Below are positions 24,597 through 34,096 of a DNA stretch of 56,837 bases, one piece after another; position 1 is the stretch's first letter, and every line of letters starts with the position of its first letter. Where the stretch lies: NCBI RefSeq assembly GCF_001440405.1, contig NZ_LLXX01000180.1:1-56837 (forward strand), in the 5' to 3' direction. The position numbers and the translations under genes are program-made. The stretch is from Bradyrhizobium valentinum (GTDB lineage: Bacteria; Pseudomonadota; Alphaproteobacteria; Rhizobiales; Xanthobacteraceae). The notes beneath the pieces are model-generated. The model saw only the letters and a list, made by a program, of their open reading frames with translations, was not told the origin of the DNA and did no database searches.

Positions 24597-25993
24597 GAGC
24601 GCGCGGACCGTTGAACGGGTCGACCGGCGTTGCCCAGGTGCATCGTCGCCCCCTTGCACTAGCGGCGCCGCGGCGGGCTTCCCATGCGCGCGGGCGCATC
24701 ACCAATGCCGACGCGTTCCTCGAACGGATGGCGGCCGGCCTGATGCTGCTGGCTGTGATGGCAACGTTCACGATCTCGTCCTCCGTCCTGACCAACTTCA
24801 AAATCCACTATTTGACGGCGGGCGGAAACTTCTACGAAAAGCTGCACCCGGCGACCTATTTCACGCTGCTCGCATTTGCTCTCCTGCTGATACGCAGCCG
24901 CGGCCCGATCGGCGAGATCAACCGGATGTTTTCCGAATCGAAGCTGCTGCTGGCTTATCTGCTCTGCTGGCTGTTTCTGCTGATCCAGGTGTTTGTGCTC
25001 GAACGCCCGTTCACGGTGATCATCGACACGTTTCTGCTGCCGATCCTGATCGCGATGGTGATGTGGCAGTTGCCGGGCGCGCAAAAGCGCCCGCTGGCCT
25101 GGGCCATTCACCTGACGATCCTCCTGAACGTCTTGCTCGGATATTATGAGTTTTTCTCCGGCCATCGGCTGATCCCATTGACGCTCGGTGACGTCTTGGT
25201 GGCGGGAGAATGGCGCTCCGCGGCGCTGCTGGGCCACCCGCTGACGGCATCCGGCATCGTCGGCGCCTACGTGCTGGCGCTGGTGCTTCGTCCGGCGATT
25301 TGTCCGCCCCTCTTGGTGCGGCTGCCGCTGATCGCTTTCTGCCTGGGATCGCTGATGGCCTTTGGCGGCCGAACGTCGTTGGTCACGGTGCTGGCGATGA
25401 TCGGGCTGGTCGGAGGCTTTGAGGCGTTCCGCCTGATGCGGGGCAGGCGAATGCCGCTTCCCGCGGCAATTCTCGCAATCTGCGTGCTGTTTGCTGCAGG
25501 CGCCATCATATTCGCCGCGCTCGACCTCGGCATTTTCGACAAGATGCTGCTGCGCTTCTCCTCGGACAAAGGCAGCGCGCTGGCGCGCTTCGCCACCTTC
25601 AACCTGCTCTCGCACTTCGATTGGCATGAGCTGATCCTCGGCCCCAACCCGGTTCGGGTGAATGCGTTGCAGGCGCAACTCGGCCTCAACTACGGCATCG
25701 AAAACTTCTGGATCTCCTCCATCGTTCAGTTCGGCCTCGTCCACACCATCGTACTGACGATCGGGCTGGTCTGCTTCTTCGTCGAATTGCTGCGCCGTTC
25801 GAGCGGCGCGGTATGGGCAATTGTGCTGCTGATCGTCGTCATCGCCGCCAGTTCGGTGAGCTTCTCGTCGAAGAACATTCAGCTCGCGCAGTTCGTGATC
25901 CTCATTTCGGTCTTGCTGCCGCGCGAGCAGCGGCGCGTTGCCGCGCCCCAGCAAGTCCGCAACCCTGTCAGCTACCGGTCCGTTCCGGCATAA
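24593..25993 (+). CDS. Polysaccharide polymerase, VpsF/Wzy-like membrane protein
   Basis: A 466-residue protein with about ten or more hydrophobic helices (e.g. AAGLMLLAVMATFTISSSVL, LLAYLLCWLFLLIQVFVL, MPLPAAILAICVLFAAGAII) and a large loop near residues 310-370 containing the HELILGPNPVRVNALQ stretch. This is the profile of O-antigen ligase/Wzy polymerases; overall it resembles VpsF-type EPS proteins. It would join repeat units on the periplasmic side. It starts at a GTG overlapping the kinase stop (GTGA), so translation is coupled to the co-polymerase it should work with. The first 35 residues are basic and cytosolic. Family-level assignment only; Wzy proteins are poorly conserved. Confidence 0.78.
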   Translation: MRARGPLNGSTGVAQVHRRPLALAAPRRASHARGRITNADAFLERMAAGLMLLAVMATFTISSSVLTNFKIHYLTAGGNFYEKLHPATYFTLLAFALLLIRSRGPIGEINRMFSESKLLLAYLLCWLFLLIQVFVLERPFTVIIDTFLLPILIAMVMWQLPGAQKRPLAWAIHLTILLNVLLGYYEFFSGHRLIPLTLGDVLVAGEWRSAALLGHPLTASGIVGAYVLALVLRPAICPPLLVRLPLIAFCLGSLMAFGGRTSLVTVLAMIGLVGGFEAFRLMRGRRMPLPAAILAICVLFAAGAIIFAALDLGIFDKMLLRFSSDKGSALARFATFNLLSHFDWHELILGPNPVRVNALQAQLGLNYGIENFWISSIVQFGLVHTIVLTIGLVCFFVELLRRSSGAVWAIVLLIVVIAASSVSFSSKNIQLAQFVILISVLLPREQRRVAAPQQVRNPVSYRSVPA

Positions 25994-26012
25994 CTTTAGG
26001 ATTCTCTTTCGC

Positions 26013-27047
26013 ATGGCCATCTATGTCGACAACACCCACCTCGGACGTCACGTCACCGGTCTCGAACGCATCACGCTTGAGCTGTTCTCCGCGGCGGCGC
26101 TTGCGCCGCTCGATGTCGTGCCGGTGAAGGCGCAGGGGCTTCGCCAGATGCTGACGACGCAGACCCTGGGTTTGCCGATGCGGCTCGCCGCTTCGTCCTC
26201 TATCCTGCTGTGTCCCGGCTTTCCGCCAAGTCCGCTGCTGCGGCCGTTCGCTTCGCGGGTGATCCCCTATATCCACGATGATTTTCTGATCACGCGGCGC
26301 GCCGAGCTCAACATGCGGGCCCGACTTTATATGGCGGGGCCGTTCAAGTTCGCGCTGCGTCACTACCCGCGCTTTCTGGCCAATTCCGGCGATACGAAGC
26401 GGAAACTTGCCGCGCATTGCCGACCCGACGCGGAAGTGACGCTCTATCGGCCCTCTGTCCGCAACGTATTTGGCCTGGACTCGGACGCGCGCACCGAACG
26501 GAGCACACAGCCCCGCCCCCTTCGGCTGATCGCGCTGGGCACGGTGGAGCCGCGCAAGAATTTCCGAGCGGCGGCGAAAATCCTCGACGCGCTGCGCGTG
26601 CAGGGATTTCCGGAAGCGACGCTGGATATCGTCGGAAGGCCGGGATGGGGCAACGACTGGCAAGCCCTCGAGACCTGCCCCGGAGTCACCTTGCTCGGAT
26701 ATCAGCCGGCAGACGAGGTCCGCCGGCTGCTTGACGCCGCCGATATGTTCATTTGCACCTCGCATGACGAAGGCCTGGGGTTGCCCCTTTTGGAGGCGCA
26801 GTATGCCGGCCTTCCGATTATCGCGCCCGATGCCGCCATTTTCCGCGAAGTGCTCGGCGAGTCCGGCATCCACATCGACACCGCCGATCCCGCCTCTGCG
26901 GCCGCGCGGATCGCGGCGGCGCTATCGAACGAGAATTGGCGCTCCCGATACGTGACGCAGGCGGAGCAGAATCTGGACCGCTGGAACGATCTGGCAAGCG
27001 GCGACCGCGAAGCGGTCATCAGCCTGATCGCCCGTCTTGCCGCCTGA
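26013..27047 (+). CDS. Glycosyltransferase family 4 (GT-B)
   Basis: A 344-residue retaining glycosyltransferase of the GT4 type. The C-terminal donor-binding half shows LRLIALGTVEPRKNFRAAAK, ADMFICTSHDEGLGLPLLEA (the E-x7-E region, where the first Glu lies in HDEGLG) and PIIAPDAAIFREVLGESGIH. The N-terminal half is variable, as usual for acceptor binding. The ATG at 26013 is the first before the conserved MAIYVDNTHLGRHVTGLERI. The longer frame runs back into the polymerase gene. It sits between polymerase and acyltransferase genes in the EPS operon and probably adds one sugar of the repeat unit. Sugar specificity is unknown. Confidence 0.86.
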   Translation: MAIYVDNTHLGRHVTGLERITLELFSAAALAPLDVVPVKAQGLRQMLTTQTLGLPMRLAASSSILLCPGFPPSPLLRPFASRVIPYIHDDFLITRRAELNMRARLYMAGPFKFALRHYPRFLANSGDTKRKLAAHCRPDAEVTLYRPSVRNVFGLDSDARTERSTQPRPLRLIALGTVEPRKNFRAAAKILDALRVQGFPEATLDIVGRPGWGNDWQALETCPGVTLLGYQPADEVRRLLDAADMFICTSHDEGLGLPLLEAQYAGLPIIAPDAAIFREVLGESGIHIDTADPASAAARIAAALSNENWRSRYVTQAEQNLDRWNDLASGDREAVISLIARLAA

Positions 27048-27089
27048 CATCAGCCCTTCCAGGAAATTCGAGTCCGGAGTACCGCCGCC

Positions 27090-28196
27090 TTGCATGACAC
27101 CGACGCCACAAGGCATCAGGATGGGTTGCGGATCATTGCGGCCGGCGCCGTGGTGATCCTGCACTATTCCGATTACTTCAAGGACGTGCCTGTCGGCCGC
27201 TTCTTGGTCGCGCACACCTGGCATTTCAATCTGTTCGTCGATCTGTTTTTTGTCGTCTCCGGCTTCGTCATCGCCCGTCAGTATTTCGGCCGCGTCAACG
27301 ATGCCGCATCGATCGGCCGCTTTCTCTGGCGTCGCCTTGCGCGCATCTATCCGCTGCATCTCGCCACGCTTGCCTTCTATGTGGCGCTTGCCGGCGCGCT
27401 TCATTTCGGCGCCGCCCGAACGGACAACCCGGCCCGTTACCCGCTTTCCGACCTGCCCGCGCAGTTCCTGCTGCTTCACGCCTTCATCGGCGAGCGCCTG
27501 ACGTTCAACTTCCCGAGCTGGTCGCTGTCGGCGGAGATGTTCTGCTATCTGCTTTTCCCGCTCGTCGCGCTGATCGCGCAACGACGTAAGGAGGCGGTCA
27601 TCGCGCTGGTGATTGTTACCGCGCTCGTCAACTCCCTTTGGGCATCGGCAGCAGGAACGACGCCCTGGGCCGACTGGATCAACCAAGGCGGCGCCTTCAG
27701 GGCGCTGCCGGCCTTCAACCTCGGCATGGCCTGCTACCTGTTTCGCGACCGGATCGCGCATTGGCCTGCGATTCCCGGCGCGCTGGCCGCATCGCTGGCG
27801 GCGTTTATCATGCTCGGCTCCATGCTGCCGACGATGACCGCCCTGGTGGCGATCTACGCCATCGCGGTGCTCGCCGTTCAGGCGGACTGTGCGGGGCGCG
27901 AGACGCTGCTGTCGCGGCTCCGTTTCGATCGCTGGTCGCCGCTGACCTATTCCTGCTACATGCTGCATATTCCGGTTGCGACCCTCGTCATCACCTTCGG
28001 ATCGCGGCTGCTTTCCCTGTCGCCGCATGAGCGGCTGATCCTTGCGCCGGTGGCGATCGTCGTACTTGCATTCGCAAGCGTCGTCTCACTGCGCACGTTC
28101 GAAACGCCGCTGCGGCGATATCTGACCGAGGCTTACGACCGCCGCGCTATCAGGCCCGCGCCGTCCCCCGCGATCTCGCGGCAGGAGAGCACATGA
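27090..28196 (+). CDS. Acyltransferase family 3 membrane protein (first of two)
   Basis: A 368-residue integral membrane acyltransferase of the kind that adds acetyl or succinyl groups to polysaccharides. The family begins with a short charged N-terminus then a helix containing RIIAAGAVVILHYSDYF, with the conserved His; FFVVSGFVIARQYF and RRLARIYPLHLATL are further family motifs. About ten helices are visible. The start is TTG at 27090, with CCGGAG upstream. No better ATG is available without losing the conserved first helix. Its stop overlaps the ATG of the next acyltransferase gene by four bases, so the pair is co-translated. Confidence 0.84.
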   Translation: MHDTDATRHQDGLRIIAAGAVVILHYSDYFKDVPVGRFLVAHTWHFNLFVDLFFVVSGFVIARQYFGRVNDAASIGRFLWRRLARIYPLHLATLAFYVALAGALHFGAARTDNPARYPLSDLPAQFLLLHAFIGERLTFNFPSWSLSAEMFCYLLFPLVALIAQRRKEAVIALVIVTALVNSLWASAAGTTPWADWINQGGAFRALPAFNLGMACYLFRDRIAHWPAIPGALAASLAAFIMLGSMLPTMTALVAIYAIAVLAVQADCAGRETLLSRLRFDRWSPLTYSCYMLHIPVATLVITFGSRLLSLSPHERLILAPVAIVVLAFASVVSLRTFETPLRRYLTEAYDRRAIRPAPSPAISRQEST

Positions 28197-29248
28197 TGAC
28201 GGTCGTGGAGCGCATAGCGGCAAATCCGCGATCCCTGAGCGTCGCGCATGCGACGGCCAGAAGCCGCGACGGCGTCGTCGACGCCATGCGCGGCATCGCC
28301 ATCCTGATGGTGATCGGAATCCATTCGCTGCCGCAGCCGCTCGACGCTATCTGGGCAACATCACTTGACGCGGCGCTGCGGCCCTGCGTGCCGGTCTTCC
28401 TGTTCGTATCAGGATATCTGACGGCGCTTTCCGGCCGCGTGCCGCTCGCGAAGCGGTTAAAGGCGGCCTTGATCCCCTATGCGATCGCATTCGCCGCCGC
28501 CTATGCCTACATGGCGCTGCACAATCCGGCGATGGACCACCGCATCACCACGACGCTCGCCCGGTTCGGGCTGGGATACGTGTTCGTCTACTATTACGTC
28601 TTCGTCTATATTTGTTGCACGCTCGGTCTATGGCTCGTCTTTGCGGTTGGCGGGACCGGACGGCCGGATTCAAGAAAACGGATCGCGGCTCTGCTGATAC
28701 TCTCGATCGGCTGCGGCTTGCTTGCCGGCAGTTACCTCGACCCGGCCATCTCCAGACTCGGTGCCTCGGACGCGTTGCTCGACGAAGTCCGCATGCGCGA
28801 CATTCCATTCTGGTTCTCGTTTGTCGCGCTCGGCGCACTGACCGCGCTATTCGCAGACCTGACCGACCAGAGCATTCGCCGCTCGTTGCTTGGCGCCATG
28901 CTTGGGGCCTACATGCTCTATGCCGCCGTGCGCATTCTCAACCTGGGCGACGCTGCCACCTACGATTCGACCGCGTTCTTCCTCTATGCAGCCCTGTTCT
29001 GCATTCTGCTGTTCGCCATCCAGCCGGGATCGCCGCTGCTTGGATGGATCGGCTCGGGCAGCTACTTCATCTACCTCTGGCACATCTTCATCGTCATGGC
29101 GCTGCGCGATCACACCACGCTGCGCCACCTCGGCGGCGTCGCTAGCTTTGCCGTTAGCAGCGGCTTGACTGTCCTCGTCAGCGCCGCCGCGCTGCTGGCC
29201 GTCCGGCAGCTCGCCTCCCCCCGGCTGTGCCGCTGGTTGGGGGCCTGA
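28193..29248 (+). CDS. Acyltransferase family 3 membrane protein (second of two)
   Basis: A 351-residue membrane acyltransferase with the family pattern. It begins with a basic N-terminus and VVDAMRGIAILMVIGIHSLP (Arg and His of the first helix), then FLFVSGYLTALSGRV and further helices to the end (YFIYLWHIFIVMALRDH near residue 285). It starts with ATGA overlapping the previous acyltransferase gene. The two proteins are only distantly similar, so they may add different substituents or act on different sugars. It is followed three bases later by the flippase gene. Confidence 0.84.
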   Translation: MMTVVERIAANPRSLSVAHATARSRDGVVDAMRGIAILMVIGIHSLPQPLDAIWATSLDAALRPCVPVFLFVSGYLTALSGRVPLAKRLKAALIPYAIAFAAAYAYMALHNPAMDHRITTTLARFGLGYVFVYYYVFVYICCTLGLWLVFAVGGTGRPDSRKRIAALLILSIGCGLLAGSYLDPAISRLGASDALLDEVRMRDIPFWFSFVALGALTALFADLTDQSIRRSLLGAMLGAYMLYAAVRILNLGDAATYDSTAFFLYAALFCILLFAIQPGSPLLGWIGSGSYFIYLWHIFIVMALRDHTTLRHLGGVASFAVSSGLTVLVSAAALLAVRQLASPRLCRWLGA

Positions 29249-29251
29249 GCG

Positions 29252-30691
29252 ATGCTCTTGAAACACACCCTGCTCTATCTGCCCGCGCAATTCGTCGGAC
29301 CGCTGTTCCAGCTTCTGGCGATGATCGTGTGGACGCATGTCGTCGATGAGCACACGCTCGGCGTCATCACGCTGATCACCGCCACGCACGAATTGCTGCA
29401 GATCGGCTTTCTCGCCTGGTGGTCGCAGTATGCGCTGCGCTTCCTCGGACGGTATCAAGACGCCAACGACGCGCCTCGCTTCTATCGCACCGAAAATGCG
29501 GTCCTGCTGACATCCATTGCGTTGCAAAGCGCGGCCGTCATCGGAATTCTGCTTCTGGTCATCGCGCCCGGCGCCAGAACGGGCCTTCTCGTTGCCACCG
29601 TCGCCTATGTGATGACCCGGTCTCTCAACCTCTACATCGGCGAGCGCGCCCGCGCGCAGCAGCAGATCCGGGTCTACACGATCCAGCAGGTGTTCGGGCC
29701 ATCCGTCGGATTTGTCGCCGGCCTGGCGTTGATCGGACTATTCGGCAAATCGGCAGAATGGCCACTTGCCGGCTATGCGATGGCGCAGTTGATCGCCGTG
29801 CTTATCGTTCTGCCGCGAATTCGCGGTGGATACAGCCTCTGGCCAGTCGACCGGGAGATCGTCGTACACGCGCTGCGCTACGGCATTCCATTGATTGTCG
29901 GCGGCGCGCTCGGCTGGGTCGGCCTCAACGCGTCGCGCTTCATCGTCAACCAAATGTCGGGCGTGGCCGCAGCCGGACTGTTTGCGGTGGGTTACGGCCT
30001 CGGCCAACGCGCCGCGGCGGTAGCCGCTATGCTGGTGACGGCCGCCGCGTTCCCGCTTGCGGTAAAGAGCATGGAACAGGAAGGTAGCCAGGCCGGCATG
30101 CGCCAGCTTGCCGCCAACAGCGCGCTGCTTGCCGCGATCCTGGCGCCGAGCCTCGCCGGCATATTCATGCTGAGAATGGAGATCGTACATTTATTGATCG
30201 CAGTGCCGTTCCAGGAGGTGACGCTCGCCATCCTGCCACTCGCTACGCTTGCCGGCGCGATCCGCAACCTGCGCGCCCATTTCGGCGATCAGGTATTTCT
30301 CCTGCAGAACCGGACGCGCTGGATGATGGCCATCGCAGCGATCGACGCGTTGACGACCGTGGTGTTGAGCGCTCTGTTCCTGCCGCGATGGGGCCTCACC
30401 GGCGTCGCCGGCGCAACCGTGCTGGCGGCGCTGGCCGCCGCCATCGTCAGTTTCTCGATCGGGTTCACCAAATTTGGCCTGCGTCTTCCGGTCGGCCATC
30501 TCGTCCGCATCGCATTGGCCACGATTGCTATGGCGGCGTTGCTGCGGATCTTTCCGGAAGCTCGCACCATTGCCGTGTTGGCCGCACATGTCGCGGCGGG
30601 CGCCGCCGTCTATTTCGCGGCGCTTGCCCTGCTCTACGCACCGACGCTGGTGCGAATGCTCCGCCCACGCCCCCAACATTCGGGGGCATGA
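29252..30691 (+). CDS. Wzx-type oligosaccharide flippase
   Basis: Moves lipid-linked repeat units across the inner membrane for polymerisation. The 479-residue protein has 12 to 14 predicted helices (e.g. LYLPAQFVGPLFQLLAMIVW, GLLVATVAYVMTRSLNLYIG, PLIVGGALGWVGLNASRFIV, ASRFIVNQMSGVAAAGLFAV) and the MATE/polysaccharide-synthase-like arrangement of internal repeats. GC and codon use match the neighbours. It follows the second acyltransferase by three bases and is the last gene of this rightward operon; the next gene is convergent. Wzx proteins are assigned by topology and context more than by motif. Confidence 0.85.
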   Translation: MLLKHTLLYLPAQFVGPLFQLLAMIVWTHVVDEHTLGVITLITATHELLQIGFLAWWSQYALRFLGRYQDANDAPRFYRTENAVLLTSIALQSAAVIGILLLVIAPGARTGLLVATVAYVMTRSLNLYIGERARAQQQIRVYTIQQVFGPSVGFVAGLALIGLFGKSAEWPLAGYAMAQLIAVLIVLPRIRGGYSLWPVDREIVVHALRYGIPLIVGGALGWVGLNASRFIVNQMSGVAAAGLFAVGYGLGQRAAAVAAMLVTAAAFPLAVKSMEQEGSQAGMRQLAANSALLAAILAPSLAGIFMLRMEIVHLLIAVPFQEVTLAILPLATLAGAIRNLRAHFGDQVFLLQNRTRWMMAIAAIDALTTVVLSALFLPRWGLTGVAGATVLAALAAAIVSFSIGFTKFGLRLPVGHLVRIALATIAMAALLRIFPEARTIAVLAAHVAAGAAVYFAALALLYAPTLVRMLRPRPQHSGA

Positions 30692-30713
30692 GCGTATCAG
30701 GCACGATCGGACC

Positions 30714-31814
30714 CTACGACTTCCTGGCATTCTCGAACGCGCGCGCCATCGCGAACCAGAGCGGCTTCTTTTGCATCGACGAATCGAACGGTAGCGGCCG
30801 CGGCAGGCGTTGCGCGAGAGGATCCTTCTTCTTCGCCGCATCGGTATAGAACGAGTAGTTATCGGCCAGTTCCCAGGCTATCACCATCTTGACCGCCGGA
30901 ACGCGCAGCGCGTTGTTCAGGAACTTCTCGGCCGTCTCGGCGATCATGGCATCGCGGGTCGCGATGTCATCGGGAAACGTGTCGTCGCGCACGTCGAATT
31001 CGGTCAGATAGATATCGACACCGCGTTTGGCGAGCGCGTGCAGGAATTCGGCAAAGCGTCCGGGGTCGTGCGGATACCGCGGCTGCAGGTGGCTTTGCAA
31101 TCCGACCGCATGCAACGGCACGCCGGCATGCTTCAATTCGTCGACAAGCTGCAGTAGGCCGCGACGAACCGCGAGACCGACGTCATCGTCGCGCTCGCTC
31201 TGCGCTTCGTTGAGAACCAGTTTCGTCTTCCGGTCGACCGTCGCCACGCGCTCGAAGGCGCGGCGTACGTATCCCGTTCCGAACGTGTCGTACCACGGAC
31301 CGAGCCTGTAACCACCGGGTGCCTTGTGCCCGGGCCAGAACGGTTCGTTGACGACATCCCATGAGTGCAGCTTGCCGACATAACGGGCAGCCACTTCCTC
31401 GATATAGGCATCGAAGAACCTCTCGCGTTCGGCGCTGCTCATATTTTTGATCCATTGCGGAACCCATTCGTTCCAGATCAGGCAGTGGCCCCGCATCGGA
31501 ATGTTGTGGCTTGCACAGAATTGCAGCAGACGGTCCGCGCTCTCGAATCGCTTCGGCCCCGGTTGCGGCGCGATGGTTCCCATCTTCATCGCAATATCAG
31601 TCGTAACGATGCGCGTCTGCGTCTGATAGAGCTCGCGATAGGCATGATCCTTGTCGATCACCGGACCCGCCGCCGCGCCGAACACGATTCCGTTGCGCGC
31701 CGCGATGGCGCCGAGACTCTGCGCGGGCTGCGCGGCGAATACTCTGTTCTCGTACGACGCAACACTTGCGCCTGCGATGAGAGCGAGCGCATTTCGCCTC
31801 GACCACTCCTGCAT
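30714..31814 (-). CDS. GH10 endo-glycanase (xylanase family) with Tat-like signal
   Basis: Glycoside hydrolase of family 10, 366 residues. The catalytic acid/base Glu is in HSWDVVNEPFWPG and the nucleophile Glu is in VDIYLTEFDVRDD. The family RGHCLIWNEW and VIAWELADNYSF motifs also fit. The N-terminus, MQEWSRRNALALIAGASVA, has a twin-arginine pattern, so the enzyme is probably exported folded to the periplasm or beyond. GH10 members cleave beta-1,4-xylans. Located between the two rightward EPS operons but transcribed leftward, it may trim or remodel the EPS rather than digest plant xylan. It has its own divergent promoter region at 31815-32017. Confidence 0.88.
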   Translation of the reverse strand: MQEWSRRNALALIAGASVASYENRVFAAQPAQSLGAIAARNGIVFGAAAGPVIDKDHAYRELYQTQTRIVTTDIAMKMGTIAPQPGPKRFESADRLLQFCASHNIPMRGHCLIWNEWVPQWIKNMSSAERERFFDAYIEEVAARYVGKLHSWDVVNEPFWPGHKAPGGYRLGPWYDTFGTGYVRRAFERVATVDRKTKLVLNEAQSERDDDVGLAVRRGLLQLVDELKHAGVPLHAVGLQSHLQPRYPHDPGRFAEFLHALAKRGVDIYLTEFDVRDDTFPDDIATRDAMIAETAEKFLNNALRVPAVKMVIAWELADNYSFYTDAAKKKDPLAQRLPRPLPFDSSMQKKPLWFAMARAFENARKS

Positions 31815-32017
31815 AGCTGATCTCCATCATGTGAATGATTCGTCGCAACGTCTTGTTGTTCGCAGCGCGACATCGCCATCGTTGCGTCGCATTAGTTCGT
31901 TTTCGTGACGATGCCGGTCGAGAATTTTTCGGAACGCAGTTCCCGTCGCGAAGCAACGGGCATGTCGATGTTCAGCGTAAATGCGTCCTCGATCAAATCA
32001 TCAGCAGGAGATCGACA

Positions 32018-32812
32018 TTGTCGGAACCGCCAGCACCGTTGCAGCCCAGCCTCACTGTTGACGGGATAACCATCAACGTTCCCTCGCTTCCGGAAGCGGT
32101 CTCGTCGATCGTGTCGGCCGCGCAACATGGCGACAACTTCAGCGTCTGCACGCTCAATCTCGATCACGTTGTCCAGTTGCAGCAACACGCCAACTTTCGC
32201 GCCGCCTATCGCCGTGCTCGATTTGTCACAGCCGACGGGTTCCCGATCGTCGTTCTGAGCCGTCTCATGGGCACACGAATCGAGCGGACGACCGGCGCCG
32301 ATCTCATCGAACCGGTCTGCGCGGAAGCGCGAAAGAAAGGACTCCCGGTCTTTCTGTTGGGCGCGAACGATCTCACGCTGAAGATGACGGCGCGGCGTCT
32401 ATCGGAACGATTCAAGGGATTGCAGATCGCGGGTTGCCTTGCGCCGGGACCGGGGTTTGATCCCTATTCCAGCGAAGCCGACGCTGCGATCGAGCGTATT
32501 CGCGCATCGGGCGCCAGACTCTGCTTCGTCGCACTGGGCGCGCCACGGCAGGAACTATTCGCGGCGCGATGTCTCGACGAGTTGAATGGAACCGGCGTGC
32601 TATGCATCGGGGCCGCGCTCGATTTCATCGCCGGCACACAGAGTCGCGCACCGTCCATCGCGCGCAGAACCGGGTTGGAATGGGCGTGGCGCATGCTGCG
32701 CGAGCCGCGGCGGCTCGGTCCCCGCTATGTCAAATGCATGAGCGTGGTGCCGCGTCTCGTTGCGCGAACCATTCCGCAAATTGTCCAGGCACGCATGAGG
32801 AAAGCGGCATGA
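32018..32812 (+). CDS. WecB/TagA/CpsF-family glycosyltransferase
   Basis: Cytosolic or membrane-associated GT26 enzyme, 264 residues. Family motifs are TLNLDHVVQLQQHANFRAAY, VTADGFPIVVLSRLMG, TGADLIEPVC, VFLLGAN and the C-terminal half motif CFVALGAPRQELFA followed by GAALDFIAGTQSRAP. These transferases add N-acetylmannosamine or glucuronic-type sugars to lipid-linked acceptors. I chose TTG at 32018 because AGGAG stands seven bases upstream and the family begins there. The frame from 31835 would add a Cys/Arg-rich lead. It starts the second rightward EPS operon and overlaps the next gene (ATGA). Confidence 0.87.
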   Translation: MSEPPAPLQPSLTVDGITINVPSLPEAVSSIVSAAQHGDNFSVCTLNLDHVVQLQQHANFRAAYRRARFVTADGFPIVVLSRLMGTRIERTTGADLIEPVCAEARKKGLPVFLLGANDLTLKMTARRLSERFKGLQIAGCLAPGPGFDPYSSEADAAIERIRASGARLCFVALGAPRQELFAARCLDELNGTGVLCIGAALDFIAGTQSRAPSIARRTGLEWAWRMLREPRRLGPRYVKCMSVVPRLVARTIPQIVQARMRKAA

Positions 32813-34086
32813 CTTCAACATTGACCCTGGCGCTACGCGCGCGAAACACCAACCGTATCAAGCCGCGCTACCAGATCTGCCTGATCCATCCGTTCGACCC
32901 GCGCGGCCAGAAGGTCGGCGGCCTCGAGACCTACATCCGCGACTTCATCACGTTCCATCCGACCGACACCGATATCCTTTTCATCGGCGTCGACTCGACG
33001 GGCGATCTGGAGCTGGGAAAGCTTCACAGGCTGACATTCCGCGGCCGCGGCTTCGACTTCCTGCCCATCCTGCATTATTCGGACCAGCAGGCGCGCGAGG
33101 CGGCCCGCACGATCCGTACGTCGCTAACCGGGCAGTTTTTTATGGCGCTGCTCCGCCACTTCGGCCCGATCGCAAGGCTGATCCGCGCCAGGCGATGCTC
33201 GGTCGATCTGCGGCGCGTTGAATTTTCGTGGCTGCCGGCAATCCTGCGGCTTCCATTCGTGCAGATGCTTCACGGCGAGGGCGCGCCGAAATTGCAGATG
33301 GATTCGCTGCTCCGCAAGTACGCCTTCGTCCACAACACCGGCGAGCGGTTTGCCGTCGCCATGAGCGAAAAATTCCTTTGCGTCAATCCGTTCATCACCG
33401 AGCGGTTGCAGCAGACCTATCCGCGCCGCAAGGACAAGATCGACACGCTCTGGACATGGGTCAATACGGATATCTTCAAGCCGCAACTCTGGCCGTTGAA
33501 CTCTTCGCCGTTCCAGATCGTGTTCGCCGGCAGGCTCGATGAGTTCAAGGACCCGCCGCTGATGTTTCGTACGATCCATCGCCTGCGGCGGCGATTGAAC
33601 GGCGATGTGCGGTTTCACTATATCGGCACCAGCGATCCGCACCGGTTCGAAGAATTCGCTGCCATCGAAGACATCACCGTGCGCCACGGCTTCAAGGATG
33701 CCGCTGGCATGGCGGAGACGCTGGCAAGCGCGCATGCCGGCATCCTGACCTCCGAGTTCGAGGGCATGCCGCGTTGCGTGCTCGAGACCCTGGCGGTGGG
33801 CCGCCCCGTCGTTGCCATGCACCTGCCACAGCTCGAGCGTGTGATCCGCCCTGGCGTCAGCGGTTATCTCGTGGCGCGGGACGGCAGTCCCGACGACATG
33901 GCGGATGCGCTCGTCCAGCGGTTCGTCGACGTCCGGACTGCCATCGAGTCGGGCGTGATGAATCCGGTACAGGTCGCCGACTGTATCAGGTCGTTCACCC
34001 CGAGCACCCAGCTCGCGCGGGTGTTCCGCTATCATCAGGAAATTCAAGACGCGCGCGGACTTGCCGCCGCGGCGCCGACCTATTGA
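32809..34086 (+). CDS. Glycosyltransferase family 4 (second in locus)
   Basis: A 425-residue GT-B transferase. The N-terminal domain starts QICLIHPFDPRGQKVGGLET, with the Gly-rich acceptor loop. The donor domain contains IVFAGRLDEFKDPPLMFRTI and GILTSEFEGMPRCVLETLAV, where the E-x7-E nucleotide-sugar motif is visible, then VVAMHLPQLERVIRPGVSGY. The frame is open back to 32569, but the ATG at 32809 overlaps the stop of the WecB-type gene (ATGA) and has GAGGAAAG upstream. It probably adds a sugar to the growing EPS repeat unit. The specific sugar is unknown. Confidence 0.87.
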   Translation: MTSTLTLALRARNTNRIKPRYQICLIHPFDPRGQKVGGLETYIRDFITFHPTDTDILFIGVDSTGDLELGKLHRLTFRGRGFDFLPILHYSDQQAREAARTIRTSLTGQFFMALLRHFGPIARLIRARRCSVDLRRVEFSWLPAILRLPFVQMLHGEGAPKLQMDSLLRKYAFVHNTGERFAVAMSEKFLCVNPFITERLQQTYPRRKDKIDTLWTWVNTDIFKPQLWPLNSSPFQIVFAGRLDEFKDPPLMFRTIHRLRRRLNGDVRFHYIGTSDPHRFEEFAAIEDITVRHGFKDAAGMAETLASAHAGILTSEFEGMPRCVLETLAVGRPVVAMHLPQLERVIRPGVSGYLVARDGSPDDMADALVQRFVDVRTAIESGVMNPVQVADCIRSFTPSTQLARVFRYHQEIQDARGLAAAAPTY

Positions 34087-34096
34087 GGGCGCCGGC

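Noticed and set aside
24659..26020. A 453-codon antisense frame over the polymerase gene
   Set aside because: The Gln/Arg/His-rich translation is the usual mirror of a hydrophobic membrane protein in GC-rich DNA.
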